This document shows positions 11,401 through 20,074 of a stretch of DNA of 64,000 nt, one piece after another. Position 1 is the stretch's first letter. Each line of letters opens with the position of its first letter. Below the pieces are notes generated by a model that worked only from the letters and a program-made list of their open reading frames with translations, did no database searches and was not told where the DNA came from. Both the position numbers and the translations under genes were made by a program. Source of the DNA: Bacteroidota bacterium (GTDB lineage Bacteria; Bacteroidota; Bacteroidia; NORP154); assembly GCA_022572355.1 (NCBI GenBank), contig JACZWC010000007.1, positions 1-64,000 on the forward strand, read 5' to 3'.

Positions 11401-14400
11401 GCAGGTGTTTTTAATGGCGATTGGTTAAGAATTACTGACTTAACTACCGGAGGCGGTGGTACATTCAATGCAACCAACAGCCTTGGTATTGGTACCGTAA
11501 CCGGGTGGAATATTACCTCCCCTGCGAGTGTTAATTTGTATTGGGTCGGAGATGGCGGCGACTGGAGTGATGCAGGACACTGGTCACTAACTTCCGGAGG
11601 TGCACCTTTTGGTTGTATTCCTACTATTAATGACAGCGTGTTTTTTGATGCAAATTCTTTTACGATAGCAGGCCAAATTGTCAACGTTGATATCATTGCA
11701 TATTGCAAGAATATGGATTGGACCGGCGTGACCAATACTCCGAACTTTAGTGGATGGGCACAATTGTATATTGCTGGTTCCCTGACATTAGTTACCGGCA
11801 TGACTACAACTATTGGCAGCACCTTTACTTTTGTCTCATCAGACCCGGTAAACACAGTATTTACTGCAGGACAAACATTAATGGGTTTGATGTTCAGCGG
11901 GTCCGGAACATATTCGTTACTGGATGCTGTTAATCTTTCATGGAACGGAATAACTTTTAATAACGGCGTTCTGAACACCAATAATCAGAGTATAACGATG
12001 TCTAATGGGGATTTTAGATCCAATTCCTCCAGTACACGTACCCTAAATTTGGGATCATCAACAATTACACTTCAGAATTGGCAGATGCTCGATGCAACCA
12101 ATATGACGTTAAATCCGGCTACTTCTGAGATTATTATGAATGGAAACGGTTGGACATTTCGTGGTGGAAATCTTACGTATAATAATCTTACTATTAATCC
12201 TTATACCTGGGGGGCCATTTATTTCTATGAATCAAACACCTTTAACACTTTCACTATTCTAGCAGGGGCAGAGGTTTACTTTGATACGAGCACAACTCAA
12301 ACAACAACTGATTTTATAGCGACGGGAGCATCTGGTAACATGATCACCTTGAAAACCATCAATGATGGTTTTACTGCCGCTATCGCCCAGGCATCTGTGT
12401 TCTGCGGTGATTATCTCAATATTCAGGACATGAACGCCAGTGGCGCTACATTTTATGCGGGCCAATACAGTGTTGATATGGGTAACAACACCGGATGGAC
12501 CTTTACGGGGGTAGAAGCGAATTATCAATATCCCGCAGCTATGTGCGAAGATGTAGTTGGCGGAGGTACTGTTGCAGGAATAGACCTGACTACCCTGGAA
12601 ATTGCCATTGATGGCAGCAATGGTTATACACATACCTGGTATTCAGATGCGGCTCTAACCGTTCTTGTTCCTACACCAACAAATGTCACGGTTTCAAATG
12701 GCCAGATCTTCTATGATAACGTGGCTAATGGAACATGCACCAACGTAGCTGAGGTTGCTTATAGTGTTAATTCTCGTCCCATCCTTTCATTTCCGTCCTC
12801 AACTAATTTAGTTTGTAATGGTATATGTGACGGTGACGCTACAATTTTGGCGGTAGGGGCTATGGCGCCTTATACATATTTATGGAATGATCCAGGCGCA
12901 CAAACCACCACAATGGCAACTGGTCTTTGTGCAACACAGTTTATCACAACTGTTACAGATGCAAATGGATGTGTTAATTCTGATACTATTACCCTTACAC
13001 AGCCAATAGCTTTGGCCTTGACCATGAGTAAAATCGACGCCACTTGTGGAAACCCAGACGGTACAGCCATCGTCGCGGCTTCTGGAGGAGTAGGGCCTTA
13101 CACTTACGTCTGGGATGATCCTGGAACACAAACCAATACGACTGCTACAGGAGTCGTAGCTGGAACTTACGAAGTTATTGTTACCGACAACAATGGATGT
13201 AACGACACCAATTCTGTGATTGTAAACGATATTGGAGCTCCAACCATATCGATTACCGGAACCATTAATATATTGTGTAATGGTGATGCAACTGGAAGCC
13301 TGACCGTATCAGCGGCAGGTGGAGTACCTCCCTATACTTATCTATGGGATGATGGTGGGTCACAAACAAATGGCACCGCTACTGGTTTGATTGCCGCTTG
13401 CTATAACGTAACCGTTACCGATAACAATAGCTGTAGCTCTAATGTGAGTGGATGCGTTACAGAACCCCCAGCACTTACATTAACCATGGACAGCGTCGAC
13501 CTGCTTATTAACAGTGTATGCACCGGACAGGCAATCGCAATATTCGGAGGTGGAGTTGCACCTTATACGATTATCTGGGATGATCCCGGTACGCAAACCA
13601 ATGCCACGGCAACTGGACTCTGTGCCGGCACCTATTGCGTAACGGTCACTGATGGTAATGCATGTACAATCAACGATTGTGTTGATGTTGACGAGCCGCC
13701 TCTATTGGTTGCCACGATAACCGCTAGTACCAATCTATTTTGTAAAGGAGTATGTATTGGTGATGCGACATGTTCTCCCGTTGGAGGAGTTCCTCCATAT
13801 ACATACGGTTGGGACGACCCTGGAACGCAGACTAATGCAATAGCTACGGGACTCTGTGCGGGAACTTACAACGTATTGGTTACTGACAACAACGGTGCAA
13901 CAGACACGGATGTAATTATTATTACTGAACCCGCCACTGCTCTGTCATCGAGTATAGGAAGTTCTAATAACGTTAACTGCAACGGGGCTTGTGACGGGGA
14001 TGCAATGGCTTCTCCATCTGGAGGAACGGCGCCCTACAACTATCTCTGGGACGATCCAGGTACTCAAACGAACGCCCTTGCTACGGGTTTGTGCAACGCT
14101 ACTTTTAAAGTCATAGTAACGGATAATAATGGTTGTATGGATTCTTCAAACGTTGTAATTACTCAACCTACGGCATTGGTAATTGGCATAGCCTCTTCAA
14201 CAAATAACCTGTGTAACGGAGATTGCAATGGAGATGCCACCCTTTCAATTGCCGGAGGTACGGGACCCTACTCTATTCTGTGGGATGATCCGGGAACACA
14301 AACAAATGTAACCGCAACCGGATTGTGCGCCGGATCCTTTGATGGTATTGTGACCGATGCCAATACCTGCGCAGACACGGGAACTGTTGTAATTACACAG

Positions 14401-17400
14401 CCGTCTGCTTTAACTTCTTCAATTACCGCCTCCAACAATGCGAGTTGTAACGGCGTATGCGACGGGGATGCAACGGTAACACCAGCCGGGGGTATTACAC
14501 CTTATAATTACACGTGGTCAACCTTCCCTCCACAGACAGATTCCATGGCAACATTACTCTGTGCCGGTTCTTATGACGTGGAAGTTCAGGATGACAACGG
14601 TTGTATTGATTCATCAAGTGTGGTAATTACAGAGCCAACTGCAATTGTCATAACTACTGCAAGCGTGGATGCCACCTGCGGGGTGTCTAACGGAGAGGCA
14701 AGTGTCTCCGCAGCAGGAGGTGTTGGCCCCTATACATATGTGTGGGATGATCCTGGAACTCAAACATCGGATACTGCAACAGGCCTGGCAGCAGGGCCGT
14801 ATTCTGTAACGGTTACTGACAATACAGGATGCTTTGATATTGCTGGAGAATCAGTAAATGATGCCGGTGCCGGAACGGTTTCTATCAGTGCGAGCACCAA
14901 TGTGACTTGTAATGGAGGAAGCGATGGAGATGCGACAGTATCTATTGCAGGTGGTACTGCTCCATTCATATATGTATGGGACGACCCAGGAACACAAACC
15001 AACACAACGGCAACTGGATTGATGGCTGCTACTTATACTGCGACGGTTACCGATAGTAACGGATGCATTGCAAGTGATTTTGTGACTATTTCCGAACCAA
15101 CTGCATTTGTATTTTCAATGAATGACACAGATCCTAGTTGTGTAGGTTCATGCGATGGAGATGCGGATGTTGCGACGATCGGGTCTACTCCTCCATATAC
15201 TTATTTATGGAATGATTCTGGAACACAAACTAATTCCATGGCGACCGGATTATGTATGGGAACTTATCAGGTGATCGTTACAGATATAAATGGTTGTATG
15301 GATTCTACGAATACCACTATCTCTGACCCAACGCCTCTAGTTGCAAGCATTACTGGATCTACAAACTTGATGTGTAATGCTGTTTGCGATGGTGATGCAA
15401 GTATTTCCGGGGCTGGAGGCTCTGGTGGACATTCATATTCTTGGGATGATCCGGGAACACAGACGACAGCCACTGCAACGGGCCTCTGTGCCGGTACAGT
15501 TGTAGGTACGGTGACAGACAACAATGGCTGTACAGATACTGCATCGGTTACCATAACCGAACCAACTGCAATCATTTTGGTAATGGCAAGTACTGATGCA
15601 ACTTGCGGTAATCCCGATGGTATTGCTTCCGCTGCGCCATCTGGGGGCACCGGAGCTTACACATATGCCTGGGATGATCCGGGAACACAGACCACAGACA
15701 CCGCTGTGGGTTTAGCTGCGGGTGTTTTTAATGTAACAGTAACAGATAACAACAGTTGTACTGCAACGGGTTCTATTGCTGTTAATGATGTGGGTGCAGC
15801 TACTGCGACGATTTCATCGACGACAGATGTCAGCTGCTTCGGCGGTAATGACGGTTCGGCTACGGTCACAGCAAGTGGAGGTACAACCCCATATACTTAT
15901 ACGTGGGACGATCCTGGAACTCAGACCAACACAACGGCCACCGGACTAACGGCAAACACTTACAACGTCACGGTTGAAGATGCTGTTGGTTGTATTTCGT
16001 CGGCAACAGATACCATCAATCAACCTACGGCTATTTCCTTTGTAATGGTAGCCTCAGATGCCTTGTGTAATGGGGCATGCAATGGCATAGCAAATGCAAC
16101 CGTAACCGGTGGAGCAGGAGTATACACCTATCAGTGGGATGACCCTGGTAATCAAACCAATTCTGTTGCAACTGGTCTTTGCGCTGGTACTTATATAGCA
16201 GTTGTGATTGATTTCAATGGTTGCTCGGATTCAGCATCGGTTGTGATTAATGAACCCGTTATATTGTCAGCTGCGCTTGTAATATCAGATGTCACAACAT
16301 GTGTTGTTTGCGACGGTTCAGTTTCTGCTACACCTGCAGGAGGAACATCACCTTATGGTTATGTGTGGAACACTGGTGGTACCACATCCAGCTTAAGTGG
16401 TATTTGTGCCGGCATTTATTCCGTGACGACTACGGATGCTAATTTATGCACAACTGTGAATACGGATACGGTAAATGCCCCTGGTGGGTTGTTAGCGAGC
16501 ATCTCGTCCTTTACGGATGCGACTTGTAATGGCGTTTGTGATGGCGATGCAACAGTTGCTTCCACAGGAGGAACAAGCCCGTTTACCTACTTATGGGATG
16601 ACCCGGGAACGCAGACTAATGCAACCGCCGCCGGATTATGTGCGGGATTATTTGTTGCAACGGTAGAAGACGCAATTGGTTGTACATCGGTAAGTTCAAT
16701 TACAATTAGTGAGCCCGTCCTGCTTACTTCTTCCATTAGCTCCACTAACGACGCATCCTGTAACGCGGTTTGCGATGGTGACGCAACAGTGGTAGGAAGT
16801 GGAGGAACATTGCCTTATTTATACTCGTGGGATGATCCGGGAACACAAACGAACGCTATGGCTACGGGATTGTGCGCCAATACTTTCATTGGCACAATAA
16901 CGGATAACAACGGGTGCACTACCACTGCGAGTGTAACTATTAGTGAGCCTGCCGGCATGTCCCTGACCTCTACAGCAGACTCAGTATTGCTTGGTACCTG
17001 CACTGGAACAGCTTCTGTTACGGTAACGGGAGGAATTGCTCCGCTCACCTACTTGTGGGATGATCCGGGAACGCAAACAAATGCAACAGCGATCGGGCTG
17101 TGTGATGGAGTATACAACGTAGTTGTAACTGATTCCAGTGGTTGTAGTGCAAATTCCAGCGCAACCGTTAACACTATTCCTGATGCAATCGCTTCTCATT
17201 CTGAGAACCTCATGTTTGCTGTGTTTCCAACTCCAGGCAATGGATTGATTCATATTGATTTGGTTCAGGCTGCGCCTTCTGAATTTAGCTTAGAGGTATA
17301 CAATCTGATAGGAAAGCGAATGTTGGCGCACAGTTATGATTCTGTTCTTAAGCTGAATACCAAGCTTGACCTTCAGGATCTGCCGAACGGTATCTATATA

Positions 17401-17457
17401 ATTAGATATACTTCGGAATCAGAGGTGGTGAACAAGCGCATTGTGATCAGCAAATAA
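8425..17457 (+). CDS. Giant modular T9SS cargo adhesin (3010 aa)
   Basis: A signal peptide spans residues 1-36 (ends SNNGLYA). Four homologous modules of ~330 residues start near residues 37, 370, 700 and 1037; each opens with Y(F/Y)WVG..GDWSD..HW, then D.V.FDANSF, then repeated short beta-strand motifs (LNIYGSLTL, FRSNSAG, GDWTLQDNL) suggesting a beta-helix. A linker follows (~1370-1450), then 19 SprB repeats (~1453-2915), many containing the string WDDPGTQTN.ATGLCAGTY. The C-terminus (~2930-3010) is a T9SS sorting domain, although its first motif is FPTPGNG rather than the usual YPNPxxG. This sorting domain is almost identical in DNA to that of the next gene. A surface adhesin or filament of SprB type is likely, but no ligand can be inferred. 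The closely similar internal DNA repeats make copy number and assembly in this gene error-prone. Confidence 0.9.
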   Translation: MKRTALFYKLTNTCRNLFVTTIILIFSAVSNNGLYAVDYFWVGNTGDWSDFATHWATTSGGAGFHASVPGPADDVYFDANSFSIGGQVVTADVPAICNSMDWTGATNTPDFGGFSNVDLYGSLTFIPGMTASLSSGFVFRSASPGNTVDFSTPLLNIWNIEFNGDGDWTIMSDIDIALGFGSMSVIKGTLNTNGYTISVWMFQTWPPDVRTINFSTSTINCMLLWLDPINLTFNADTSTINIENSWFDGRNLIYYDVNFPLTWPSDVYIMGSNTFHILGLTDTNVTGLQIAAGDMNTVFDINFGATCSERKNVMSDIPGQTASIKKLTGTVQEDYLNIRDITIIGGASFITDFGIDMGNVTNWTINTAPPGDFFWVGGTGNWGDPTHWGSFSGEPFPTSNTCVPTDINNVIFDANSFTGAGEVMTIDVVAFCNSMNWTGVTNTPDMASMWPGQLNIYSSLTLDAAMTATSTAYIYFRSNSAGNTITTAGQTLSSSIYFEGAGDWTLQDNLTCNSIILNQGYLNTNNNNITGTWFTSASGLTRQLDLGSSVIALSSSWSISDNTNMTLNSGTSAITMSGWSFDGGDLTYNNVTLNSTGNTYLYGSNTFNVLTLGSDVNLFIEEGETQVLTDLIATGTCADLVTIKSTIDGSTTTLSKTAGSITINYVSLQDMIATGGATFNAVDAVDQGNNSGWTFTLLPSTDYYWISNSGDWSDPLHWSLSSGGAPNVSGCIPTQMDNVFFDGNSFSVGSRTVTLDQAAFCHDMDWTGVTNNPRLSGTQQLNIYGSLTLSAGLSTTAFYTGNTYFRSNSAGETITSAGKIFRSRLHFAGTGEWTLQDNLTLQTSTFKSLYLDEGSLVTNNFNVTGYYFYSSTSKTRQLTLGSSTLNFTGWQFFNGTNLTVIPGTSTINITAGWYYGGSQPYNDLNITTTTAVTMFGSNSYDNLNIPTASTIRFEGGMTQTFNTITIPSGTGCADYFDIGTYNAGVPAAWSMPAGVFNGDWLRITDLTTGGGGTFNATNSLGIGTVTGWNITSPASVNLYWVGDGGDWSDAGHWSLTSGGAPFGCIPTINDSVFFDANSFTIAGQIVNVDIIAYCKNMDWTGVTNTPNFSGWAQLYIAGSLTLVTGMTTTIGSTFTFVSSDPVNTVFTAGQTLMGLMFSGSGTYSLLDAVNLSWNGITFNNGVLNTNNQSITMSNGDFRSNSSSTRTLNLGSSTITLQNWQMLDATNMTLNPATSEIIMNGNGWTFRGGNLTYNNLTINPYTWGAIYFYESNTFNTFTILAGAEVYFDTSTTQTTTDFIATGASGNMITLKTINDGFTAAIAQASVFCGDYLNIQDMNASGATFYAGQYSVDMGNNTGWTFTGVEANYQYPAAMCEDVVGGGTVAGIDLTTLEIAIDGSNGYTHTWYSDAALTVLVPTPTNVTVSNGQIFYDNVANGTCTNVAEVAYSVNSRPILSFPSSTNLVCNGICDGDATILAVGAMAPYTYLWNDPGAQTTTMATGLCATQFITTVTDANGCVNSDTITLTQPIALALTMSKIDATCGNPDGTAIVAASGGVGPYTYVWDDPGTQTNTTATGVVAGTYEVIVTDNNGCNDTNSVIVNDIGAPTISITGTINILCNGDATGSLTVSAAGGVPPYTYLWDDGGSQTNGTATGLIAACYNVTVTDNNSCSSNVSGCVTEPPALTLTMDSVDLLINSVCTGQAIAIFGGGVAPYTIIWDDPGTQTNATATGLCAGTYCVTVTDGNACTINDCVDVDEPPLLVATITASTNLFCKGVCIGDATCSPVGGVPPYTYGWDDPGTQTNAIATGLCAGTYNVLVTDNNGATDTDVIIITEPATALSSSIGSSNNVNCNGACDGDAMASPSGGTAPYNYLWDDPGTQTNALATGLCNATFKVIVTDNNGCMDSSNVVITQPTALVIGIASSTNNLCNGDCNGDATLSIAGGTGPYSILWDDPGTQTNVTATGLCAGSFDGIVTDANTCADTGTVVITQPSALTSSITASNNASCNGVCDGDATVTPAGGITPYNYTWSTFPPQTDSMATLLCAGSYDVEVQDDNGCIDSSSVVITEPTAIVITTASVDATCGVSNGEASVSAAGGVGPYTYVWDDPGTQTSDTATGLAAGPYSVTVTDNTGCFDIAGESVNDAGAGTVSISASTNVTCNGGSDGDATVSIAGGTAPFIYVWDDPGTQTNTTATGLMAATYTATVTDSNGCIASDFVTISEPTAFVFSMNDTDPSCVGSCDGDADVATIGSTPPYTYLWNDSGTQTNSMATGLCMGTYQVIVTDINGCMDSTNTTISDPTPLVASITGSTNLMCNAVCDGDASISGAGGSGGHSYSWDDPGTQTTATATGLCAGTVVGTVTDNNGCTDTASVTITEPTAIILVMASTDATCGNPDGIASAAPSGGTGAYTYAWDDPGTQTTDTAVGLAAGVFNVTVTDNNSCTATGSIAVNDVGAATATISSTTDVSCFGGNDGSATVTASGGTTPYTYTWDDPGTQTNTTATGLTANTYNVTVEDAVGCISSATDTINQPTAISFVMVASDALCNGACNGIANATVTGGAGVYTYQWDDPGNQTNSVATGLCAGTYIAVVIDFNGCSDSASVVINEPVILSAALVISDVTTCVVCDGSVSATPAGGTSPYGYVWNTGGTTSSLSGICAGIYSVTTTDANLCTTVNTDTVNAPGGLLASISSFTDATCNGVCDGDATVASTGGTSPFTYLWDDPGTQTNATAAGLCAGLFVATVEDAIGCTSVSSITISEPVLLTSSISSTNDASCNAVCDGDATVVGSGGTLPYLYSWDDPGTQTNAMATGLCANTFIGTITDNNGCTTTASVTISEPAGMSLTSTADSVLLGTCTGTASVTVTGGIAPLTYLWDDPGTQTNATAIGLCDGVYNVVVTDSSGCSANSSATVNTIPDAIASHSENLMFAVFPTPGNGLIHIDLVQAAPSEFSLEVYNLIGKRMLAHSYDSVLKLNTKLDLQDLPNGIYIIRYTSESEVVNKRIVISK

Positions 17458-17548
17458 GCAGCGCTGAGTACATTTAATAGGGGGCTGTCCGGGAAACCGG
17501 ATGGCCCTTATAATTTGGAGAGTGTGGCCTCAATATTTTCAGGTTGCC
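17242..17548 (+). repeat. Direct repeat copy 1 (sorting domain + terminator + gene relic)
   Basis: This is the first of two colinear copies separated by exactly 2525 bp, with no indel from 17,242 to about 17,540. I count roughly 13 substitutions over ~285 bp, nearly all transitions. The copy spans the last 72 codons of the giant adhesin gene, its stop, the hairpin and the start of the lipoprotein relic. Confidence 0.85.
17482..17507. terminator. Hairpin terminator, copy 1
   Basis: An 11-bp stem (GGGCTGTCCGG paired with CCGGATGGCCC, two G-U pairs) closes on a GAAA tetraloop, 24 bp after the stop of the giant adhesin. The tail is TTATAATTT rather than a strong T run. An identical copy lies 2525 bp downstream, between two convergent genes. 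Confidence 0.7.
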
Positions 17549-17625
17549 AACCCGTTAAGGAAACGGGAGCAGATCACCTCTTTGGGAATAGTCACTAAAG
17601 TAATGTATCTTAGAGCTTCCACAAT
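17508..17625 (-). pseudogene. Decayed 3' fragment of the lipoprotein gene at 20,033-20,452
   Basis: Read on the minus strand, the fragment ends PENIEATLSKL-stop, against PENISATLSKL-stop in the intact gene. Further in, VTIPKEVI matches VTISQQVI of the intact gene, with shared DNA such as GATCACCT and ATAGTCACT at equivalent places. Between these two blocks about 62 nt present in the intact gene are missing here, which breaks the frame. Similarity fades beyond about 17,625. There is no start codon or signal peptide. This is best read as the relic of a duplication that copied the sorting domain, the terminator and the end of the convergent lipoprotein gene together. Confidence 0.7.
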
Positions 17626-17630
17626 CATAA

Positions 17631-17650
17631 GCTATCAAAATGGTGATAGC
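17631..17650. promoter_or_regulatory. Hairpin in the 5' leader of the 766-aa adhesin gene
   Basis: GCTATCA and TGATAGC form a perfect 7-bp stem with a 6-nt loop, ending 31 bp before ATG 17,682. It could be a leader structure, or chance. No TAnnTTTG promoter was recognised in this leader. Confidence 0.3.
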
Positions 17651-17681
17651 CAATTACGATAAGCATTAAATCAGAATTGAT

Positions 17682-19982
17682 ATGAAAAAAGTTGTTGTTT
17701 TAATAGTCATCATGGCGCTTTGCTCCTTCGCATTTGCGCAAACTCAATTTTCAAACATTCTTTCAAAGGAGTGTTTTCCAAAAAAAATAGCTGCTGCTAT
17801 TTCAAACCCACAATTCAAAATCACAAAACCTGAAATGAACGGCCCTGCCTATCAGGCTCAAATGGCAGCAGGTGATACTATTTGGTCTGAAGATTTTGGC
17901 GGGGGAAGCCTGCCTGCTGGATGGACCGTTGTAGATTTTACCGGAAACAACTATAATTGGATCTGGACAACAGCGGCACCAACTGGTGATTTCACCATCG
18001 CGCCAGCAATAGGGTCTACTACAGGTACCAATGGCTTTATGTCATTGCAAAGTGATCAGTATAACTCTCCACTGCCGCCCAGTCCGGTGCCTATGGACGC
18101 CTATTTCCAAACCACAGCCATTGATGTATCTTCTTATCCATTTATAGAAATACAGTTTCAGCAATCTTTCATGTATTGTTGCAATCAATCTGATCAGCTC
18201 AGCTTATTTGTGAGCAACGATAACGTTAACTGGACTGAATTTGACACGAAAGATGGGGTAGAGGCCAATGTTGCATCTCTCGATCCCATAATTACAACGG
18301 TGGACATCAGCTGTGTTGCTGGAGGCCAATCAACTGTCTATTTAAGATTTCACCAAATTGGTGCAAGTCATTATTATTGGATGGTTGATGATATTGTATT
18401 GCTTGAAGCATCAGGATTACACGATTTGGCCATAAGTGATGATACTTACCTCAATCCTATGCTAACTCCTGAGTATACCATGATACCAATAAGGCAGACT
18501 GATACCACTATGTTCAGTGTTACTATCACGAACAATATGCCATTTACTGAAACCAATGTTCAGTTCACGACAGTTGTAAATGACGGAACCAATGATGTGT
18601 TCAACCAAAGCACGGCACCTGCAACAATTGCGGCTTGTATGGATTCAACCTTCTCGCAAATCTCAACAGGTTATGTGGTAAGTAGTGTTGGGAACTATAC
18701 TATAGAGATGAGTGTTAGTGCCGACTCTGCAGATGGAAATATAAGCGATAATACAATCTCACGAGCTTACGAAGTAACTGATTCGGTTTATGCCAGAGAT
18801 GATGGTACGCCAACATTTGAATTGTATTTGGGGCTGTATGGCGGTGTAACCCCACCTTATGAATTTGGAAACTTGTTTGAAACTACCAATGCTGATAGTG
18901 CAACTTCAATATCAGTGCTCTTAGGGCAGGGTTCGCTCGTTGGAGCCGCAATGCAGGGCAAAATTTATAACGACTTCCTTCCAAACCCTACAGAACTAGC
19001 ATCAACTATATTTTACACAATTCAATCCGGAGATCCTGGAACCTGGATTACTTTGGCTCTAACAACACCGCTCGCTCTTACTGCATTGAGTATTTATATT
19101 GTGACCATTGCGGACTTTTCAGGTACAGATTCCGCGGTTACATTTGCTGCCGATCCAGGCGCCACTCCCGGGACATCTTATTTACGTGATAATGCACAGT
19201 TTTATTACATTGGCTCGGTTCCGTTTGTGAGATTGAATACAACTCCTGCGGTTGTTTGTAACCTCAGCATTAGTATGAGCGGTATTGATGCTGGCTGCGG
19301 GTTATCAAATGGATCAGCTGTTGCAAATGCAGCCAATGGTGTACCTCCTTATACCTATGTGTGGGATGATCCCAATACTCAGACCACCGATACAGCTTCC
19401 GGACTACAAGCTGGTATTTATTCAGTTACGGTAACCGCTAATAACGGCTGTACAAGTACATCCAGCGTCACGGTTAGTGCACCAGGTGGAATGACATTAA
19501 CAACTAGCGCTGACACCACTGGTTCGTGCGATGGAACTGCAACGGTTATTGTTACAGGTGGCACTGCACCTTTTACTTACTTATGGAATGACCCGGATAC
19601 TCAGGCTACTGCAACTGCAACAGGATTGTGCGATGGAACGTACAATGTAATGGTTACGGATGCGAACGGTTGTATTTCCAACGCAAGCGCATTGGTACTC
19701 TTGTTCGGTAGCGTTGGAAACCTCACTGGTTCTGTTCAACTTGAGATATACCCAAATCCAACCAACGGATTGATTCATATTAATTTGGTTCAAGCTGCGC
19801 TTTCTGAATTTAGCTTAGAGGTATACAATCTGATAGGAAAGCGAATGTTAGCGTACAGTTATGATTCTGTTCTTAAGCTGAATACCAAGCTTGACCTTCA
19901 GGATTTGCCGAATGGTATCTATATAATTAGATATACTTCAGAATCAGAGGTGGCGAACAAGCGCATTGTGATCAGCAAATAA
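17682..19982 (+). CDS. Cleaved-adhesin domain / SprB T9SS cargo protein (766 aa)
   Basis: The signal peptide is MKKVVVLIVIMALCSFAFAQ. Residues ~65-240 (GDTIWSEDFGGGSLPAGW ... YYWMVDDIVLLEA) match the choice-of-anchor J / cleaved-adhesin jelly-roll pattern. Next comes a region with CARDB-like features (HDLAISDD ... VTITNNMPF) and a long beta-rich stretch ending SVPFVRLNTTP, two SprB repeats (~531-685) and a T9SS sorting domain (YPNPTNGLIHINL). The N-terminal ~540 residues are paralogous to the protein at 30,471-34,739, while the sorting domain is instead nearly identical to that of the giant adhesin next door, so the gene looks like a mosaic. It is probably a surface or secreted adhesin. The sorting-domain DNA is part of a recent direct repeat. 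Confidence 0.9.
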   Translation: MKKVVVLIVIMALCSFAFAQTQFSNILSKECFPKKIAAAISNPQFKITKPEMNGPAYQAQMAAGDTIWSEDFGGGSLPAGWTVVDFTGNNYNWIWTTAAPTGDFTIAPAIGSTTGTNGFMSLQSDQYNSPLPPSPVPMDAYFQTTAIDVSSYPFIEIQFQQSFMYCCNQSDQLSLFVSNDNVNWTEFDTKDGVEANVASLDPIITTVDISCVAGGQSTVYLRFHQIGASHYYWMVDDIVLLEASGLHDLAISDDTYLNPMLTPEYTMIPIRQTDTTMFSVTITNNMPFTETNVQFTTVVNDGTNDVFNQSTAPATIAACMDSTFSQISTGYVVSSVGNYTIEMSVSADSADGNISDNTISRAYEVTDSVYARDDGTPTFELYLGLYGGVTPPYEFGNLFETTNADSATSISVLLGQGSLVGAAMQGKIYNDFLPNPTELASTIFYTIQSGDPGTWITLALTTPLALTALSIYIVTIADFSGTDSAVTFAADPGATPGTSYLRDNAQFYYIGSVPFVRLNTTPAVVCNLSISMSGIDAGCGLSNGSAVANAANGVPPYTYVWDDPNTQTTDTASGLQAGIYSVTVTANNGCTSTSSVTVSAPGGMTLTTSADTTGSCDGTATVIVTGGTAPFTYLWNDPDTQATATATGLCDGTYNVMVTDANGCISNASALVLLFGSVGNLTGSVQLEIYPNPTNGLIHINLVQAALSEFSLEVYNLIGKRMLAYSYDSVLKLNTKLDLQDLPNGIYIIRYTSESEVANKRIVISK

Positions 19983-20074
19983 GCAACGCTGAGTACATTT
20001 AATTGGGGGCTGTCCGGGAAACCGGATGGCCCTTATAATTTGGAGAGCGTAGCAGATATATTTTCTGGCATGCC
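19767..20074 (+). repeat. Direct repeat copy 2 (sorting domain + terminator + lipoprotein gene end)
   Basis: This partner of the repeat at 17,242 carries the end of the 766-residue adhesin gene, the shared hairpin and the 3' end of the intact convergent lipoprotein gene. Similarity to copy 1 resumes after a gap at ~20,140-20,190. Confidence 0.85.
20007..20032. terminator. Bidirectional hairpin terminator, copy 2
   Basis: This is the same 11-bp GAAA-loop hairpin as at 17,482. It sits between the convergent stops of the 766-aa adhesin (19,982) and the lipoprotein (20,033), so it probably serves both. Confidence 0.75.

Noticed and set aside
12780..17100. Evenly spaced short DNA repeats that look at first like a CRISPR-type array
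   Set aside because: They lie in one open reading frame, vary at third positions and encode SprB repeats.
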